A stretch of DNA of 64,000 bases from Chrysoperla carnea. Its lineage: Eukaryota > Arthropoda > Insecta > Neuroptera > Chrysopidae. Location: NCBI RefSeq assembly GCF_905475395.1, contig NC_058337.1, forward strand, positions 31,520,983 to 31,584,982, in the 5' to 3' direction. Numbering within the stretch: position 1 is the stretch's first letter; every line of letters starts with the position of its first letter. Positions 23,976 to 34,844 of the stretch are shown piece after piece. The notes beneath the pieces were generated by a model, which searched no databases, was not told the origin of the DNA, and saw only the letters and a program-made list of their open reading frames with translations. Both the position numbers and the translations under genes were made by a program.

Positions 23976-25640
23976 TGATCTGCCGTACATGTAAAAACAG
24001 TGTAATAGGGTATTATCGTTAGGCAAAAATAAATCATGAAATTTGAAAAAAGTTAAAATTTATGTAAAAATATACTTAAATATTCTGATTTCGAGTCATA
24101 AAAGCACTTTTTTCTTTAAAAAAATAAATAATCATATTTTTTAAACTGTATATCACGTGACCTAAAACGCGGTAAGAAGCCCTGCTGTGATGCCATAGCG
24201 GTATGAGTTAGTTCAGTGTAGACAGTTGGGTATAATATATACATAGATAAGTATTTATATTCATATTATAATCAGATGTCTATGAATATATCTGTCAAAA
24301 TTATTTGTGTTATTTCGTATAGTGATACCCATATTACGTCATCAAATTGGATGCCCGCGTTTTTGACAGTTTCAAAAACGGTTTAAAATTTAATTTAAGT
24401 TTTTGGCAAGAAAGCGTATGTATTTTTCGAAATAAATTTTTGGTCTCTTTTTATTAGCAAAATCAACATTTTGAAGTACTTTTTCAAAAATAGTGGAATA
24501 CCCTTTTGTAAAATTTGTTTGAATGTCATTTTTATTAATGACTCTGTATAATCATGTGCAACTGGCGAAAGAGGTCGACTTCTATAAATTCGAAACTCAC
24601 GATTCGATTAAAATCTGATTTTTCTGTATTACCAAACTTTTCTGTTATAACCTTTGAAATATAGACAATTTAAATCATAGTTTTAATATTAGGTACCACA
24701 GTAGGACTATACTGCACAGTAATTTCTACGAAAGGCCACAAAAGTAATTTCTACTAAAGGTCAAAGTTTATCATATGCAAAAATACAAACAATATACAAT
24801 AAAGGTGAGTTTTATAGAAAACTGTTTTTGTTTCAGGAAATATATACCACTATAAGCGAAGTGCATTGTCATGAAATGAACTAATTTCCTTTCTGGAAAA
24901 TGAATGGTAAAATAAGGATTGTGTAATTTCAATAAAGATAAAATATATCAGATAGAAAAAAAAATTCAAACATAAAAAATAATCCTTATCTTAGAAGAAA
25001 TAACTATGAGATTTCAAATTAAAGCAAAACTAAAAAGTTCCTAGAAACGTATTTGAAAGTCCTTCGTCTATTATAAAAATTTCGTGTCACAGTTCATTTT
25101 TACTGCAATATTATTGTAAAACATATATTTTAGACTGAATCACCACAATTTCGAACTTACTTAAGGATAGTATTTATAAAAAATCAATAGTATATTAAAA
25201 TTTATGTTTTTTTGTGTACAACACTGACTTTCTTATTACCTTATTTAAGACACCGTAGTACACAAGAAAAGAAAGTAGTTTGTTGATATTTGAACCAATC
25301 ATCAATAGTCTTAAGTCATCTCCCACCAAAAGACCAGACAACGGCTTAAGTATTCTTATATGAAACAACTACATACAAACGTTTAGCTGTGTTTGTCTAT
25401 TTCATGACACGGTATACATTTATTCTATATGCTGTATGTATATGACTTTTAAAGGCCAGCAGTCGTCAAAATATTGACCGAGAGACAAATTTAACTAAAA
25501 TCAAGCAATAATAATAGAACTGAAACAAAATCAATTGTTTAAATAATCCTAAGGTGTTCTTGGAAAATATTTTTGTTATTTAAATCATTCTAATAATTCT
25601 AATAATTTCTAATAATTTGCAAAAATTTATAAGTACTCGG
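23976..25640. other. Non-coding, AT-rich
   Basis: No gene. The part 24170-24560 has a more mixed composition (CACGTGACCTAAAACGCGG, GGATGCCCGCG) and may be an old repeat that I do not recognise. Confidence 0.5.
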
Positions 25641-25894
25641 AAATTTTAATGAACTTACCGGTAAAAATTCTAAGACACTTGCTTGACGTGAAAGCTCCAA
25701 CTTTTTCATGGAACCCACCCAAAAATGGGGAAAACTACCCTAAAATAACGGTTTTATGTTCTATACATGCTAGAAAGATATCCATACATCCTCTTAGGCC
25801 ACCATGGGAGCCAAGGGGAACCCCCTCCCTTCCCGCGAGCAAAACGAGCATATTTTTTCAAAACGCAATTGAAATATTCTGCTCATTTATGAGT

Positions 25895-26080
25895 ATTTGA
25901 GTTATCGTGATCACGGAGAGGCGGATGGACAGCCAGACGGGCGGGTGGGCGTAAATAGATTAATTCAGAGATTCTATGAGCACCTGTACAGAAATTTTGT
26001 TCGTTATATCATTATTTCTAAGCATTACAAACATGGGACTCACATTAGTACTTCTCGATTTATATAGGGTATACAAATTA
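25895..26080 (-). repeat. Rep-A related 5' part, inverse
   Basis: GAGTTATCGTGATCACGG, the G-rich counterpart of the GTCC run (GGCGGATGGACAGCCAGACG), AGCATTACAAACATGGGACT and TTTATATAGGGTATA match the 5' half of Rep-A in inverse orientation. The adjoining 25640-25895 is GC-richer (CCACCATGGGAGCC, CCCCCTCCCTTCCCGCG) with an 83-codon open frame that I do not recognise; it may be a variant body of the same family. Confidence 0.5.
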
Positions 26081-26689
26081 GACATGAGCGTGCTGTATTT
26101 AAGCTATAAAAAGTCGGTAGAAAACGAAAAATGAGTAGATTTCAGATGCGCCCTTAATTAAGACACTCGTGTTTGAGCCCTTCTTACAAATTAAGCTGGT
26201 GATTTTATATTGTTTCGAATAATTTTTTTTTTAATTCGGCAAATATTACGTAGATAAAAATATGGACATTGATTCAAAAAATTTGTTTCGTGTGTAAAAG
26301 ATATACAAATGACATGATAATTACAATCAGATATCAAACAAAATTATTTCGATTTTAATACAAAAAAAAAATGTTTAAGAAGCCCTGATGTACAGTTATA
26401 TTATTATTTTTTGTACTTTAATTACTAATATAAAAGATATACATTTATTTATTTGTTATATGTAATTCACCTTGAAATCACCAACCAAGTTGAATTCTAA
26501 TTAACATCTTGATACTAAGTCCGGTTGGATCACATTAATGTTACACTTCATTTTAATTTTATAAACGGATAGTAAGTATATTCACTTGATCTCTAAGACT
26601 ATTTTAACGCTAAGTTTAATATTGACGAACAAATTTACGTTCAGAATTGTACGAAAAAAATTCAAACTTTAGAATCTACCTAATCTAAT

Positions 26690-27700
26690 CAAGCGGCACT
26701 ACCGCCCGGGGTGGGCTTTGGCCTCCTCGACAACTGACCTCCAAACGATTCTGTCCTGTGGGTAGGAGCACCAACCGGTTATTTTTATAGTTTGGAGATC
26801 AGTGCAGACATTTTCAATCCATCTCATCTTTGGTCAAGATACTTGGTGTGGTAGTGGAGAAGGGCAGTCAAGAGTGTTGCGGAAAGCCCATTTTCTTGAC
26901 GGATTCCTTTATTGATGATGAATGACGCTCATCTGGCTGTAGACTTTACTTGAGCTTTTCTTTGGCATCTTGACTGAACTGAAGGTTTCTCAGTTTTCTC
27001 GGCATGCCTAGGTCTTTCAGTGCTTCTTCAAGTTTTTATCTTCGCACATTGTCAAATACCTGCTTGAAGTCGACAAATAGGATGTGGAGATCTATGTCAT
27101 GTTCGTTGCATTTTTCCATTATGTGGCGTATTACAAATATTTGGTCAGGTGTGTCTTTACTTTGTATAAACGCACATTGATATTCTAGAAATTTTCGTTT
27201 CAGATATTTCCTTTACTCGCTCATTTAATATCAGTACTTTATATACAGTGTTTAGCAGCACGATATACATCTATGGTTGTTGCAATTAGTCTTATCACCC
27301 TTCATGAGTATTGGGCACAACACTTCAGTTGTCCAGTTTTCTGGCATTTTCTCTTTTTCCCAGATAGTGCTTATGATTTCCAACATTTTTGTTTCAACTG
27401 TATCTCCTTCATATTTCAGTTATTCGACAGTTATGTTGTTATCACCAGGTGCTCTGTTGTTTTTCATCTTCATTATTCACTTCCGTATTTCACCGTGTTG
27501 GTATATTTGTATTATCATCTCATTACCTGTTCTTCGTTCGTTCGATTAGTGCATTCCTTTGGACTTCATTCAGTAATTCTTTGAAATGTTGTGCTCATCT
27601 CTTCAATACTTCTTCGCTCGTTATAATGTCAGCATTTGTGTTTCTGCGTGCATTGATTTTTGGTTAGAATTTATGTGTCAATTAAATTTGCGGCTGCCTT
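26690..27700 (-). pseudogene. Decayed LINE (non-LTR) reverse transcriptase
   Basis: Read on the minus strand, pieces of a non-LTR reverse transcriptase appear in the right order. Near 27,345-27,260 there is PENWTTEVLCPILMKGDKTNC followed by NNHR and then a stop, matching the P..W....PI.KKGD...C.NYR block. Near 27,083-27,040 there is ILFVDFKQVFDNVRR, the F.DF..AFD block with the first catalytic Asp. Near 26,760-26,700 there is QDRIVWRSVVEEAKAHPG, typical of the C-terminus of such ORFs. Frames shift and stops interrupt, and the YADD block was not found. It is an old 5'-truncated copy, probably of an RTE- or CR1-like group. Confidence 0.75.
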
Positions 27701-28531
27701 TACCCAGACTTGGTACTTGCATGAACAGTCTACGTATGGCAGAGTTTAGAATCTAGCACTTGAACGCAAATTTCTCCATGAGTATTACCGAAAAATAACA
27801 TGGTGACATCTTATAGTAAACTTTATTTAAACAATTTTGCTTATTATACAAATTTAACTTTTCCCTATATTAGTCGAGAAATTTTTCGAATAAAAAATGC
27901 GACCTTCTTCGATATTGTTGAGCCCGATTGAAAAACTTCAAAAGCCTTTTCGTCTTAGAATTTCGAAAGGCATATATAGTTTTGTTTTTTCTCGTGATTT
28001 TGTCCTTAGAAATTTTTGTCGAAATCTAGATGTACTCTCGATTAAAAGCAAGCGCTGATTAATATTCATTCATATTTAATTGTCTCCATTAACTGAACCA
28101 GTTGGTTTCGGTTTTTAATATTTAATTTTGTAGACGTTGTAACAGACTCTAATAATTATAACTTATTGTAGAGGAATGAAACCACAGCAAAAATTATCAA
28201 ATTAAAACTTGATGTAAATCTTCAATAAGTAGTGAAATCAATAAAAAATCCGTCTTATGAAGAAATCAATTGCCATTTATTTTTAATCTTTATTGAGTAA
28301 TACGAACTTTTTAATACTAGGTATTTTTTGGAATTTCCAACCGATTATTCATTTATTAATTTTCTGAAAGAAATTTATCACCTTTTGCCTGAAAATCGAA
28401 ATAAATTAAGTACCTACCTATAATATGTGATATTGAAGAAATTAACATCTCGTAAAAAATACATGTGCGAATGAATGCAGAAAAATATGCGTGTATGTGG
28501 AATATTAGGATAACAGATCTTACCTAGTATT
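27701..28531. other. Non-coding flank left of the retrotransposon
   Basis: AT-rich, no gene; ends with the TATT target copy. Confidence 0.6.
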
Positions 28532-29647
28532 TGTTATGTAGTGAATCTGCTAAAAGTACCCTAAAATAATAATATAATATATCATAATAATATAATATAA
28601 TATAATATACCCTAAAAATAATTAGTATATTCACCCTTATTTATAGGGAAATTTCATCATAGTCACTGCATAACATAATTTCATACAAACATAATAGTTA
28701 TGTTTTTTTTCAACTGGTTGGTGACAATTTTGCCTCCAAAATCCCACCTACATCCTAAAACAAAAAAACAACGATCTCACCTTTTTTAATTAATTATTAT
28801 CTGAACTTCGTAGTGAAGACACATATAAAATTATTACTAAAACTGTTTCAATCGAGTAGAATTATTCAAATTGTTTCAATCGAGTAGCATTTTAAATTGT
28901 TTTCAATTAATTGTATTTCGATTTTGTACTTCTGGATAAAAACCTAGAACAAATAAATTATCATTAAACAAATTCGTCTTTTATTATTCAAAAATACGAA
29001 ATTACCTGTGGAAGATACGTCCAACACGTGGGCTTCAATTAGGAGTTTGTCATCCAGGAATTGGAGAATATTAAATTAAAACTCCAATTGTATGATGGTT
29101 TTCGGCATGTGTTAACTCCAACAGATTGAACACTCAACGTTTTACAGGTAAACATAACCTACAATTTTATCCAATATAGTGAAAATTTAATTGTAATTAC
29201 TCCACTAATACGAACGCACCTAAAAGTTTCGCCAACACAGGAACGGATTGGACATTCATCCAAATCGACGTCGAATTATACAAACGATAAATTCCATGTT
29301 CATCGTACACATATGTATTTGACATTTGAGTTTCTAAAATTTAACTAACAACTGTCAATAAGTAAAGTCAGACTCAGATAAATTGAACCATATGTGAATT
29401 AAACGGATAGTACCGTACCCAAATTTGAACATTTAATCGACGTCGTTTGGACTCGTGTCTAACTCGTTCAGCCTGCATGAACCCAGGTTTATCAACAGCA
29501 AAGCTTGCTAGTCAACCAGCCTCAAAGGACCTCTGGGAGATTGGGTGTCCCATACAAATTTCCACATTTAACACCCTCACACGTGACGGACCCCAAAACT
29601 CGAACACCAGTTCACCAATAATTGGGAACCAGGGCAACTACATAGCA
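28532..29647 (+). repeat. 5' LTR of the Ty3/Gypsy element
   Basis: TG...CA-bounded LTR of 1116 bp. A TATAAAA box is at 28824-28830 and an AATAAA signal at 28952-28957, which suggests U3 of roughly 320 bp, a short R near 28855-28980 and a long U5 of about 670 bp. The 16-nt word TGTTTCAATCGAGTAG occurs twice, at 28844-28859 and 28872-28887 (28-bp spacing), around the expected transcription start. A short open frame from 29447 lies in U5 and recurs at 35760 only because the LTR is repeated; I do not regard it as a gene. Confidence 0.97.
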
Positions 29648-30303
29648 AATAGTAGCAGAGCGTAGTTCTATTGTAAATTAAAACTTGATAAAATTTTTTT
29701 TGATAGTACACTCATTTAGAAAAAAAAAAAAAAATTTTTTTTTAACGATTATCATCCTTAACTCAAAATCATCAAATTTTTTTTATTATTAATTCTACAA
29801 CTTTAAACTTCCTATTGGAATTTGATTTGCAACCATAAACAATTGCAAAACGTACCCTTTAACTAGGATATTATATAATTTTTGAGTACTATTGTTCCAC
29901 AACAATTAACGCTACTGTATTCATTTAAAATTTTTTTTCTCTATATAAAATTTCTAACAAATCACAATAGAACGTCAATTCGTCTCAAAATAGGTTCAAT
30001 TGAATAGTGAAAAGTATAACATTCACTATTCACGAAACAAACAGTTTCTAGGTGTCAAAAAAAAAACTAGCCATCACTTCTTCTCAAACTCATCTTTTTA
30101 TTTATTCACTTTATCCTGTACACATACAAACTTATTCTACTCGTATTTCTGCTGGTTTTCTTCGTTTTACAGGACAAATTGCATTTCAAATTCATTATCA
30201 AGATACCAACTGCTATTCATCTGAAATCGAAAACAAACACCATTAGTATAGACAATAAAACGATAGCTATACAACTCAAATCAGTATTTAACAACAATTG
30301 AAG
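29648..30303 (+). other. Untranslated leader of the retrotransposon, primer-binding region not typical
   Basis: 656 bases between the 5' LTR and the gag ATG. The bases right after the LTR read AATAGTAGCAGAGCGTAG; there is no TGG-initial match to a tRNA 3' end, so the usual Ty3/Gypsy primer site is not recognisable. The segment is A/T-rich with long A and T runs near 29720-29750 and only short open frames. It probably holds the priming and packaging signals. Confidence 0.6.
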
Positions 30304-31473
30304 ATGCAATCTAACAACAACAACGGCGCCATTCCCCGCACCGTGCCACCATCGTTCCTACATAATGCCAGCGGATATGGAGCAGCAGCAGTAGCTTCAT
30401 CTCCACGTCTACCTACAACACCATCAACTGTAAGACACCAGGTACCCTTTAACCAAATCCTTTACAATATACACCCGGACGGTAGATTGTCACCAATCAG
30501 AACACGAGCTCTTAGTTTCAATCCAACCCCTCCCCCATCTTCAGGTCTCACACTTGGACCACGACCTTCGGCACCAATTATTGACAACCAGGCGCAAAAC
30601 TTATTCAACCCACCTGCTTATAACACAAGTTTTTATAACGCTGGTACTACACAGCCGCCACAAAATAATAATTTTAACATTTCTGGTCATAATTTAACTA
30701 ACCCAAATTTAAATATTAATCATGACTCGAATGCTCAAAATTTTAATAACTTTAACCTTCCCAATTTCAATAATCAACAAAGCATTTCAAATAACAACGT
30801 GCCGAATCTCGTGGCTCCCAACCAAAGGACCGCTCACAGGGACAGTCTAACACAATTATTGGCCATCCATAATCAACTTCTATTGGATACTCAAAAACAA
30901 ATTAAGAACCTATCGGGTCCCAACTTCAAACCAGATATGACCCAATTGTGCCAAAATCTACCAAGAGCAGACGGCGATAACCCATCCATCTTCATAGATT
31001 TCCTAATAAAAGTGGAGAATATTGTTAATTTGAACATTATGCCACTACCTAAACTCATTAAAGGATTAGTTACACAAACGGAGGGTGAATTACAACTATG
31101 GCTATCTAGACTAGCAACCCCCACTAACACCTGGGACCACATTAAAAGTGAACTTCTGATAAAATTCTTGTCCCCCACCCAAATGTCAAGGATTCAACTA
31201 GAAAAAATCTTCAGGTACCAAAACTCCAATGAATCTCTCAAGCAATTCACTTACGATTTGGAGATCACCGCTAAGGTCCTAAACCTTCACGACGAAACGC
31301 GCATCGTGACGCACATCCTTGACAGTGCAAATTCCGAATACCTACCATTGTTAGCAACCATCTTCCCCCAACCTACGACATTCGAACAATTATACCAAAT
31401 TGCCAAACGCGCTGATGAAAATGCAAATCGACTAAAGAATGCGATCTCGCGAGAAAATCCAAAACATAGTTGA
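30304..31473 (+). CDS. gag: Retrotransposon Gag
   Basis: 389-residue structural protein, starting at the first ATG of the frame (30304; the preceding TTG and AAG codons are in frame but not needed) and ending at TGA 31471-31473. Residues 1 to about 180 are low complexity, rich in Asn, Pro and Ser. The C-terminal half resembles the Ty3/Gypsy capsid-type Gag domain: an acidic-hydrophobic block (DGDNPSIFIDFLIKVE), a W-containing segment (ELQLWLSRLATPTNTWDHIK) and an FRYQNSNESLKQF segment. There is no CCHC zinc knuckle; the protein ends in a basic helix-like tail (AKRADENANRLKNAISREN). Gag would assemble the virus-like particle in the cytoplasm. The next codons stay in the same frame as pol, so Gag-Pol would arise by reading through the TGA. 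Confidence 0.93.
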   Translation: MQSNNNNGAIPRTVPPSFLHNASGYGAAAVASSPRLPTTPSTVRHQVPFNQILYNIHPDGRLSPIRTRALSFNPTPPPSSGLTLGPRPSAPIIDNQAQNLFNPPAYNTSFYNAGTTQPPQNNNFNISGHNLTNPNLNINHDSNAQNFNNFNLPNFNNQQSISNNNVPNLVAPNQRTAHRDSLTQLLAIHNQLLLDTQKQIKNLSGPNFKPDMTQLCQNLPRADGDNPSIFIDFLIKVENIVNLNIMPLPKLIKGLVTQTEGELQLWLSRLATPTNTWDHIKSELLIKFLSPTQMSRIQLEKIFRYQNSNESLKQFTYDLEITAKVLNLHDETRIVTHILDSANSEYLPLLATIFPQPTTFEQLYQIAKRADENANRLKNAISRENPKHS

Positions 31474-31535
31474 CAATTGAAGGAATCTCGAAGCAATTCC
31501 GATAATTCACCTCAACAGCGGAAATTATTTGCTTC
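31471..31535 (+). promoter_or_regulatory. Probable UGA readthrough site with downstream hairpin
   Basis: The gag stop codon TGA (31471-31473) is followed by CAA TTG, close to the CAR-YYA context known from leaky stops of plant viruses. After a 16-nt spacer there is a hairpin: GAAGCAA (31490-31496) pairs with TTGCTTC (31529-31535), and TTCCG (31497-31501) pairs with CGGAA (31519-31523), with a 5-nt bulge ATTAT on the 3' side and a 17-nt loop. Gag and Pol are in phase across the stop. Readthrough is an inference from this layout. Confidence 0.6.
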
Positions 31536-34500
31536 CCTTTCCCACAAGTGCGAATTCAAATACCAAAACGCTATACCGTTTATCGAATTGGATATCTTAG
31601 AGCATAAATATCGGTCAATGATTGACACTGGTTCAACTTACAACATTATTCGTTCCGATTTGGCTTTACTTCTGAAACATAAAAAACATAAGATTAATAA
31701 AATATTCAAAAAAATTGCCATCGCAAATAATACCAACATCACCATAGACAAATCAATTACCTTAATTATCAAAATTCAGAAGTACACCTGGAAAGCAACC
31801 TTTCTCATCGTCAAAAATCTTCCCTGTCAACTTATACTTGGCAACGATTTCCTTCATAGTGTGAAAGCCAATTTAAATTTCCAACGAAAATGCCTTATAA
31901 TCGAAAACTTAAACTTAACTACACCTATCATTTTCGAACAAAACGAACAATTCAACTTACTTCTTGAGAATTCAGCAAAGCTACGGCCATCTGATACCCA
32001 ACATTTGGAAAATTTAAAAAACAATTACTGTGACGTCTTAACCAATAAAACGGGCACCGCTACTAATCACACAATGAAAATACTCCTGAAGGACAGATCA
32101 CCGATTTACAAACATCCATATACATTGGTACCTCCAAAAGCAGCCATCCTGAACAATATTGTAGACGATCTATTAAACCAGGGTATCATTGAGCGATGTA
32201 CCAGTTCATGGGCAAGTCCTACATTTCTTGTCAAAAAGCGAGATGGATCTTACCGCATTGTCCACGATTATCGAGAGGTAAATAAAAAAATACTCTTCGA
32301 TCCATATCCTAGTAGTCAAATTCAAGACTGTTTTAACTCCCTCCATGGAGCAAAGATATTTTCATCGATCGATCTCGTCAATAGCTTCCACCAGGTAAAA
32401 CTCGATAAAAATTCTAGAAACATAACAGCTTTCGTCACACCCAATGGCCAATACAGGTATTTGAAAGCTCCGCAAGGTCTCGCCAATAGCAGCCAAGCTT
32501 TGAATAGAGTTATGCTCGACATATTTGGAGATCTAAAATATAAATATTGCGTTCCTTACGCCGACGACCTCCTTATATATTCGAACTCCATTGAAGAACA
32601 TTTCAAACATCTATCCGAAGTCCTAAGAAGATTAAAAGAAAATGGTTTAACAGCAAAACCTGAGAAATGTCGATTCTTCATGACCAGATTAAAATACCTA
32701 GGTTTAATCATTGATGAAAACGGTCTATCCATCGACACCTCCAAAGTACAAGCGATTAACGACTTACCACCACCTAAAAATCTAAAACAACTTCGTATGG
32801 TACTTGGAATTTTTGGTTATTATATGAAATTCATAGATAATTATTCCGAAATCTGTCATCCGTTAAATAAACTTCGTCAGAAAAACGTAAAATACGAATT
32901 CAAACAAATACATCTGGACGCTTTCAACAAACTAAAAACAAAACTTACATCGGCTCCCATACTAAAATTTCCTGATTTCACCAAGCCATTTATCATCAGA
33001 TGCGACGCAAGTGACCATTGTATAGCGGGCGTACTGTTACAACGCGTCAATGACGTACTACACCCAATTGCATATACTTCCAGGAAACTTTCACCAGCTG
33101 AATGTAAAACTCATATTTACGAGAAGGAAGCACTGAGTTTAATTTCTACGATTAACAAATTTCAAGATTATTTACACAACGGAAAATTCACCATCCAGAC
33201 CGATAATAATGCACTAACTTATCTATTCAAAAACTGTAAAAACACTGGTAAACTCGCACGTTGGCAACTCACTCTATCAAATTTCGAATTCGAGGTTGAA
33301 CATATAAATGGCACTATAAACAATTTAGCCGACGCTCTTTCTAGGCTATACTCAGAAGTTGACCCCATAGAACAACCCAACCATCCTATCACTACACATC
33401 TTTACGACGACGTAACCCCGGAGGACAAGCTCTTACTTTTGCAACAGTATCCTCCTATCTTCCCTAATATTCGAGTAGCACAGTCAAATGACCCTGAGTG
33501 CAAAACCATCATACTCCGATTGCGTAACGGAGTGGATGATGTCAATAATTTTACACTCTACCATGGCATTCTGTGTAAGAAAACAGGGAGATATAAAAAA
33601 CGACGTATCTACGTTCCCGAGGCTCTACGTCAAGCCATACTACACTATTTCCACGATGGCCTCCTAGCATCCCACCAAGGTGTCGTAAAGGCGTATTCAA
33701 ATATCTCCAGACGCTTTTATTGGAAGAATCTATATAAAGACGTAGCTAATTACGTCAAATCTTGTGACGTTTGTCTTCGACATAAAATTCCACCTAAACC
33801 AAAACCTAACATGGAAGCAAAAAACCCGAACTACGTCTATGAAGCCCTTCATATTGACATTCTTGGCCCTCTTCCCATCACTAAAAACAGAAATAGATAC
33901 CTGCTGGTAGCTGTAGATAGTTACAGCCGGTTTCTACAAACATTTCCTTTAAAAACTTGCAACTCAAGTTCGATTTGTACCGCTTTAGAAAGATCCTTCT
34001 TAACGTTCTCGGTACCATACATAGTTATTTCGGATAACGCAAGTTATTTCAAATCCACCTCTTACAAGGAATTTTGTTACAAGTGGGGGATCAGAGCTAG
34101 GTACCTGTCACCATACGCACCTTCAGGTAATAAATCAGAAGCAATGAACAAAATCCTCATTGCGAACATTAGCACACTTCTACAATCAGCATCCACAGGT
34201 CACATCACATGGGACGAATTCGTCGGATTCGCCACATTCGCTTATAACAATTCATTTTCACCTGTAGCCAATTCCACCCCAGCTTCAATTTTTTTTGGTC
34301 GAAATCTAACCTTCCCTCTTGATCATCTTTGGGAAATTCATAGAATTTTATCAATAAACAAAAGATTACCAAAACAAACAATCGAACTTTTCCTCAAAAA
34401 GTCATTGAAAAAGAGGAAAGATTATTTTAATCGAGGCAAGAAACCCCACGGATTCAATGTGAACGACCTGGTGATGTTGAAGAAAAAACAAATTTCTGTA

Positions 34501-34665
34501 CATGGTACTTCAAGCAAAAAATTCCTCGCCAAATATCTTGGCCCATACACAATTGTGAATTTTAAAACTAAAAACACCGTAATATTAAAAAATATTACGA
34601 CCGGAAAATGCTTGAAGTGCCATGCCATGTATCTAAAGAAGTACTATAGACGTGACAAACCTTAA
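31474..34665 (+). CDS. pol: Retrotransposon Pol: protease, RT, RNase H, integrase
   Basis: 1063 codons in the same frame as gag, directly after its TGA. The first ATG is codon 48 of the 1062-residue count from 31477, inside the protease active-site region, so independent initiation would lose the protease start. Residues counted from 31477: aspartic protease DTG at 50-52; reverse transcriptase about 205-410 with Asp299 (SSIDL) and YADD 361-364; RNase H about 500-625 with Asp510, Glu551, Asp576 and Asp619; integrase zinc finger His726, His733, Cys763, Cys766; integrase core Asp794, Asp853, Glu888 (35-residue DDE spacing); C-terminal GPY motif at 1022-1024. Every catalytic residue is present and no frameshift or internal stop is seen. 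Pol would process Gag-Pol, copy the RNA and integrate the cDNA. Unusual points: RT block PQGLANSSQALNR in place of the common PFGL.NAPATFQ, and SGNKSEAMN around the catalytic Glu. Confidence 0.97.
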   Translation, partial: QLKESRSNSDNSPQQRKLFASLSHKCEFKYQNAIPFIELDILEHKYRSMIDTGSTYNIIRSDLALLLKHKKHKINKIFKKIAIANNTNITIDKSITLIIKIQKYTWKATFLIVKNLPCQLILGNDFLHSVKANLNFQRKCLIIENLNLTTPIIFEQNEQFNLLLENSAKLRPSDTQHLENLKNNYCDVLTNKTGTATNHTMKILLKDRSPIYKHPYTLVPPKAAILNNIVDDLLNQGIIERCTSSWASPTFLVKKRDGSYRIVHDYREVNKKILFDPYPSSQIQDCFNSLHGAKIFSSIDLVNSFHQVKLDKNSRNITAFVTPNGQYRYLKAPQGLANSSQALNRVMLDIFGDLKYKYCVPYADDLLIYSNSIEEHFKHLSEVLRRLKENGLTAKPEKCRFFMTRLKYLGLIIDENGLSIDTSKVQAINDLPPPKNLKQLRMVLGIFGYYMKFIDNYSEICHPLNKLRQKNVKYEFKQIHLDAFNKLKTKLTSAPILKFPDFTKPFIIRCDASDHCIAGVLLQRVNDVLHPIAYTSRKLSPAECKTHIYEKEALSLISTINKFQDYLHNGKFTIQTDNNALTYLFKNCKNTGKLARWQLTLSNFEFEVEHINGTINNLADALSRLYSEVDPIEQPNHPITTHLYDDVTPEDKLLLLQQYPPIFPNIRVAQSNDPECKTIILRLRNGVDDVNNFTLYHGILCKKTGRYKKRRIYVPEALRQAILHYFHDGLLASHQGVVKAYSNISRRFYWKNLYKDVANYVKSCDVCLRHKIPPKPKPNMEAKNPNYVYEALHIDILGPLPITKNRNRYLLVAVDSYSRFLQTFPLKTCNSSSICTALERSFLTFSVPYIVISDNASYFKSTSYKEFCYKWGIRARYLSPYAPSGNKSEAMNKILIANISTLLQSASTGHITWDEFVGFATFAYNNSFSPVANSTPASIFFGRNLTFPLDHLWEIHRILSINKRLPKQTIELFLKKSLKKRKDYFNRGKKPHGFNVNDLVMLKKKQISVHGTSSKKFLAKYLGPYTIVNFKTKNTVILKNITTGKCLKCHAMYLKKYYRRDKP

Positions 34666-34830
34666 CCGGTGATTTTTTTTTTCTCTTCCATACAATCACC
34701 AAGATTCTTCCAATATTAGCTTCGGGTACCCTAACTTTAAGAGCATATCTTTTCACCCCACCTGAAGATGATAATTATTCCTCTGTGACGGATCCTCATC
34801 ACTACACAGTAAGATTACTGCCTGAAAGAT
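34666..34830 (+). other. 3' untranslated part of the retrotransposon
   Basis: 165 bases between the pol stop codon and the purine tract. No open frame, no env-like sequence and no further motif is seen. Confidence 0.7.
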
Positions 34831-34844
34831 GAGAGGGGGGTACA
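34831..34844 (+). promoter_or_regulatory. Polypurine tract
   Basis: GAGAGGGGGG at 34831-34840 lies four bases (TACA) before the 3' LTR. This is the expected plus-strand primer of an LTR element. The four-base gap is slightly unusual and may reflect bases trimmed by integrase. Confidence 0.75.

Noticed and set aside
27273..27667. Plus-strand frames of 90-103 codons
   Set aside because: Antisense shadows of the minus-strand LINE reverse transcriptase.
29447..29665. 72-codon frame, with a twin at 35760
   Set aside because: Lies inside U5 of the LTR and is duplicated with it; no start or domain support.
30000..30246. Two overlapping 64-74 codon frames in the retrotransposon leader
   Set aside because: Low-complexity products, different frames, no conserved motif; at most a short upstream reading frame.
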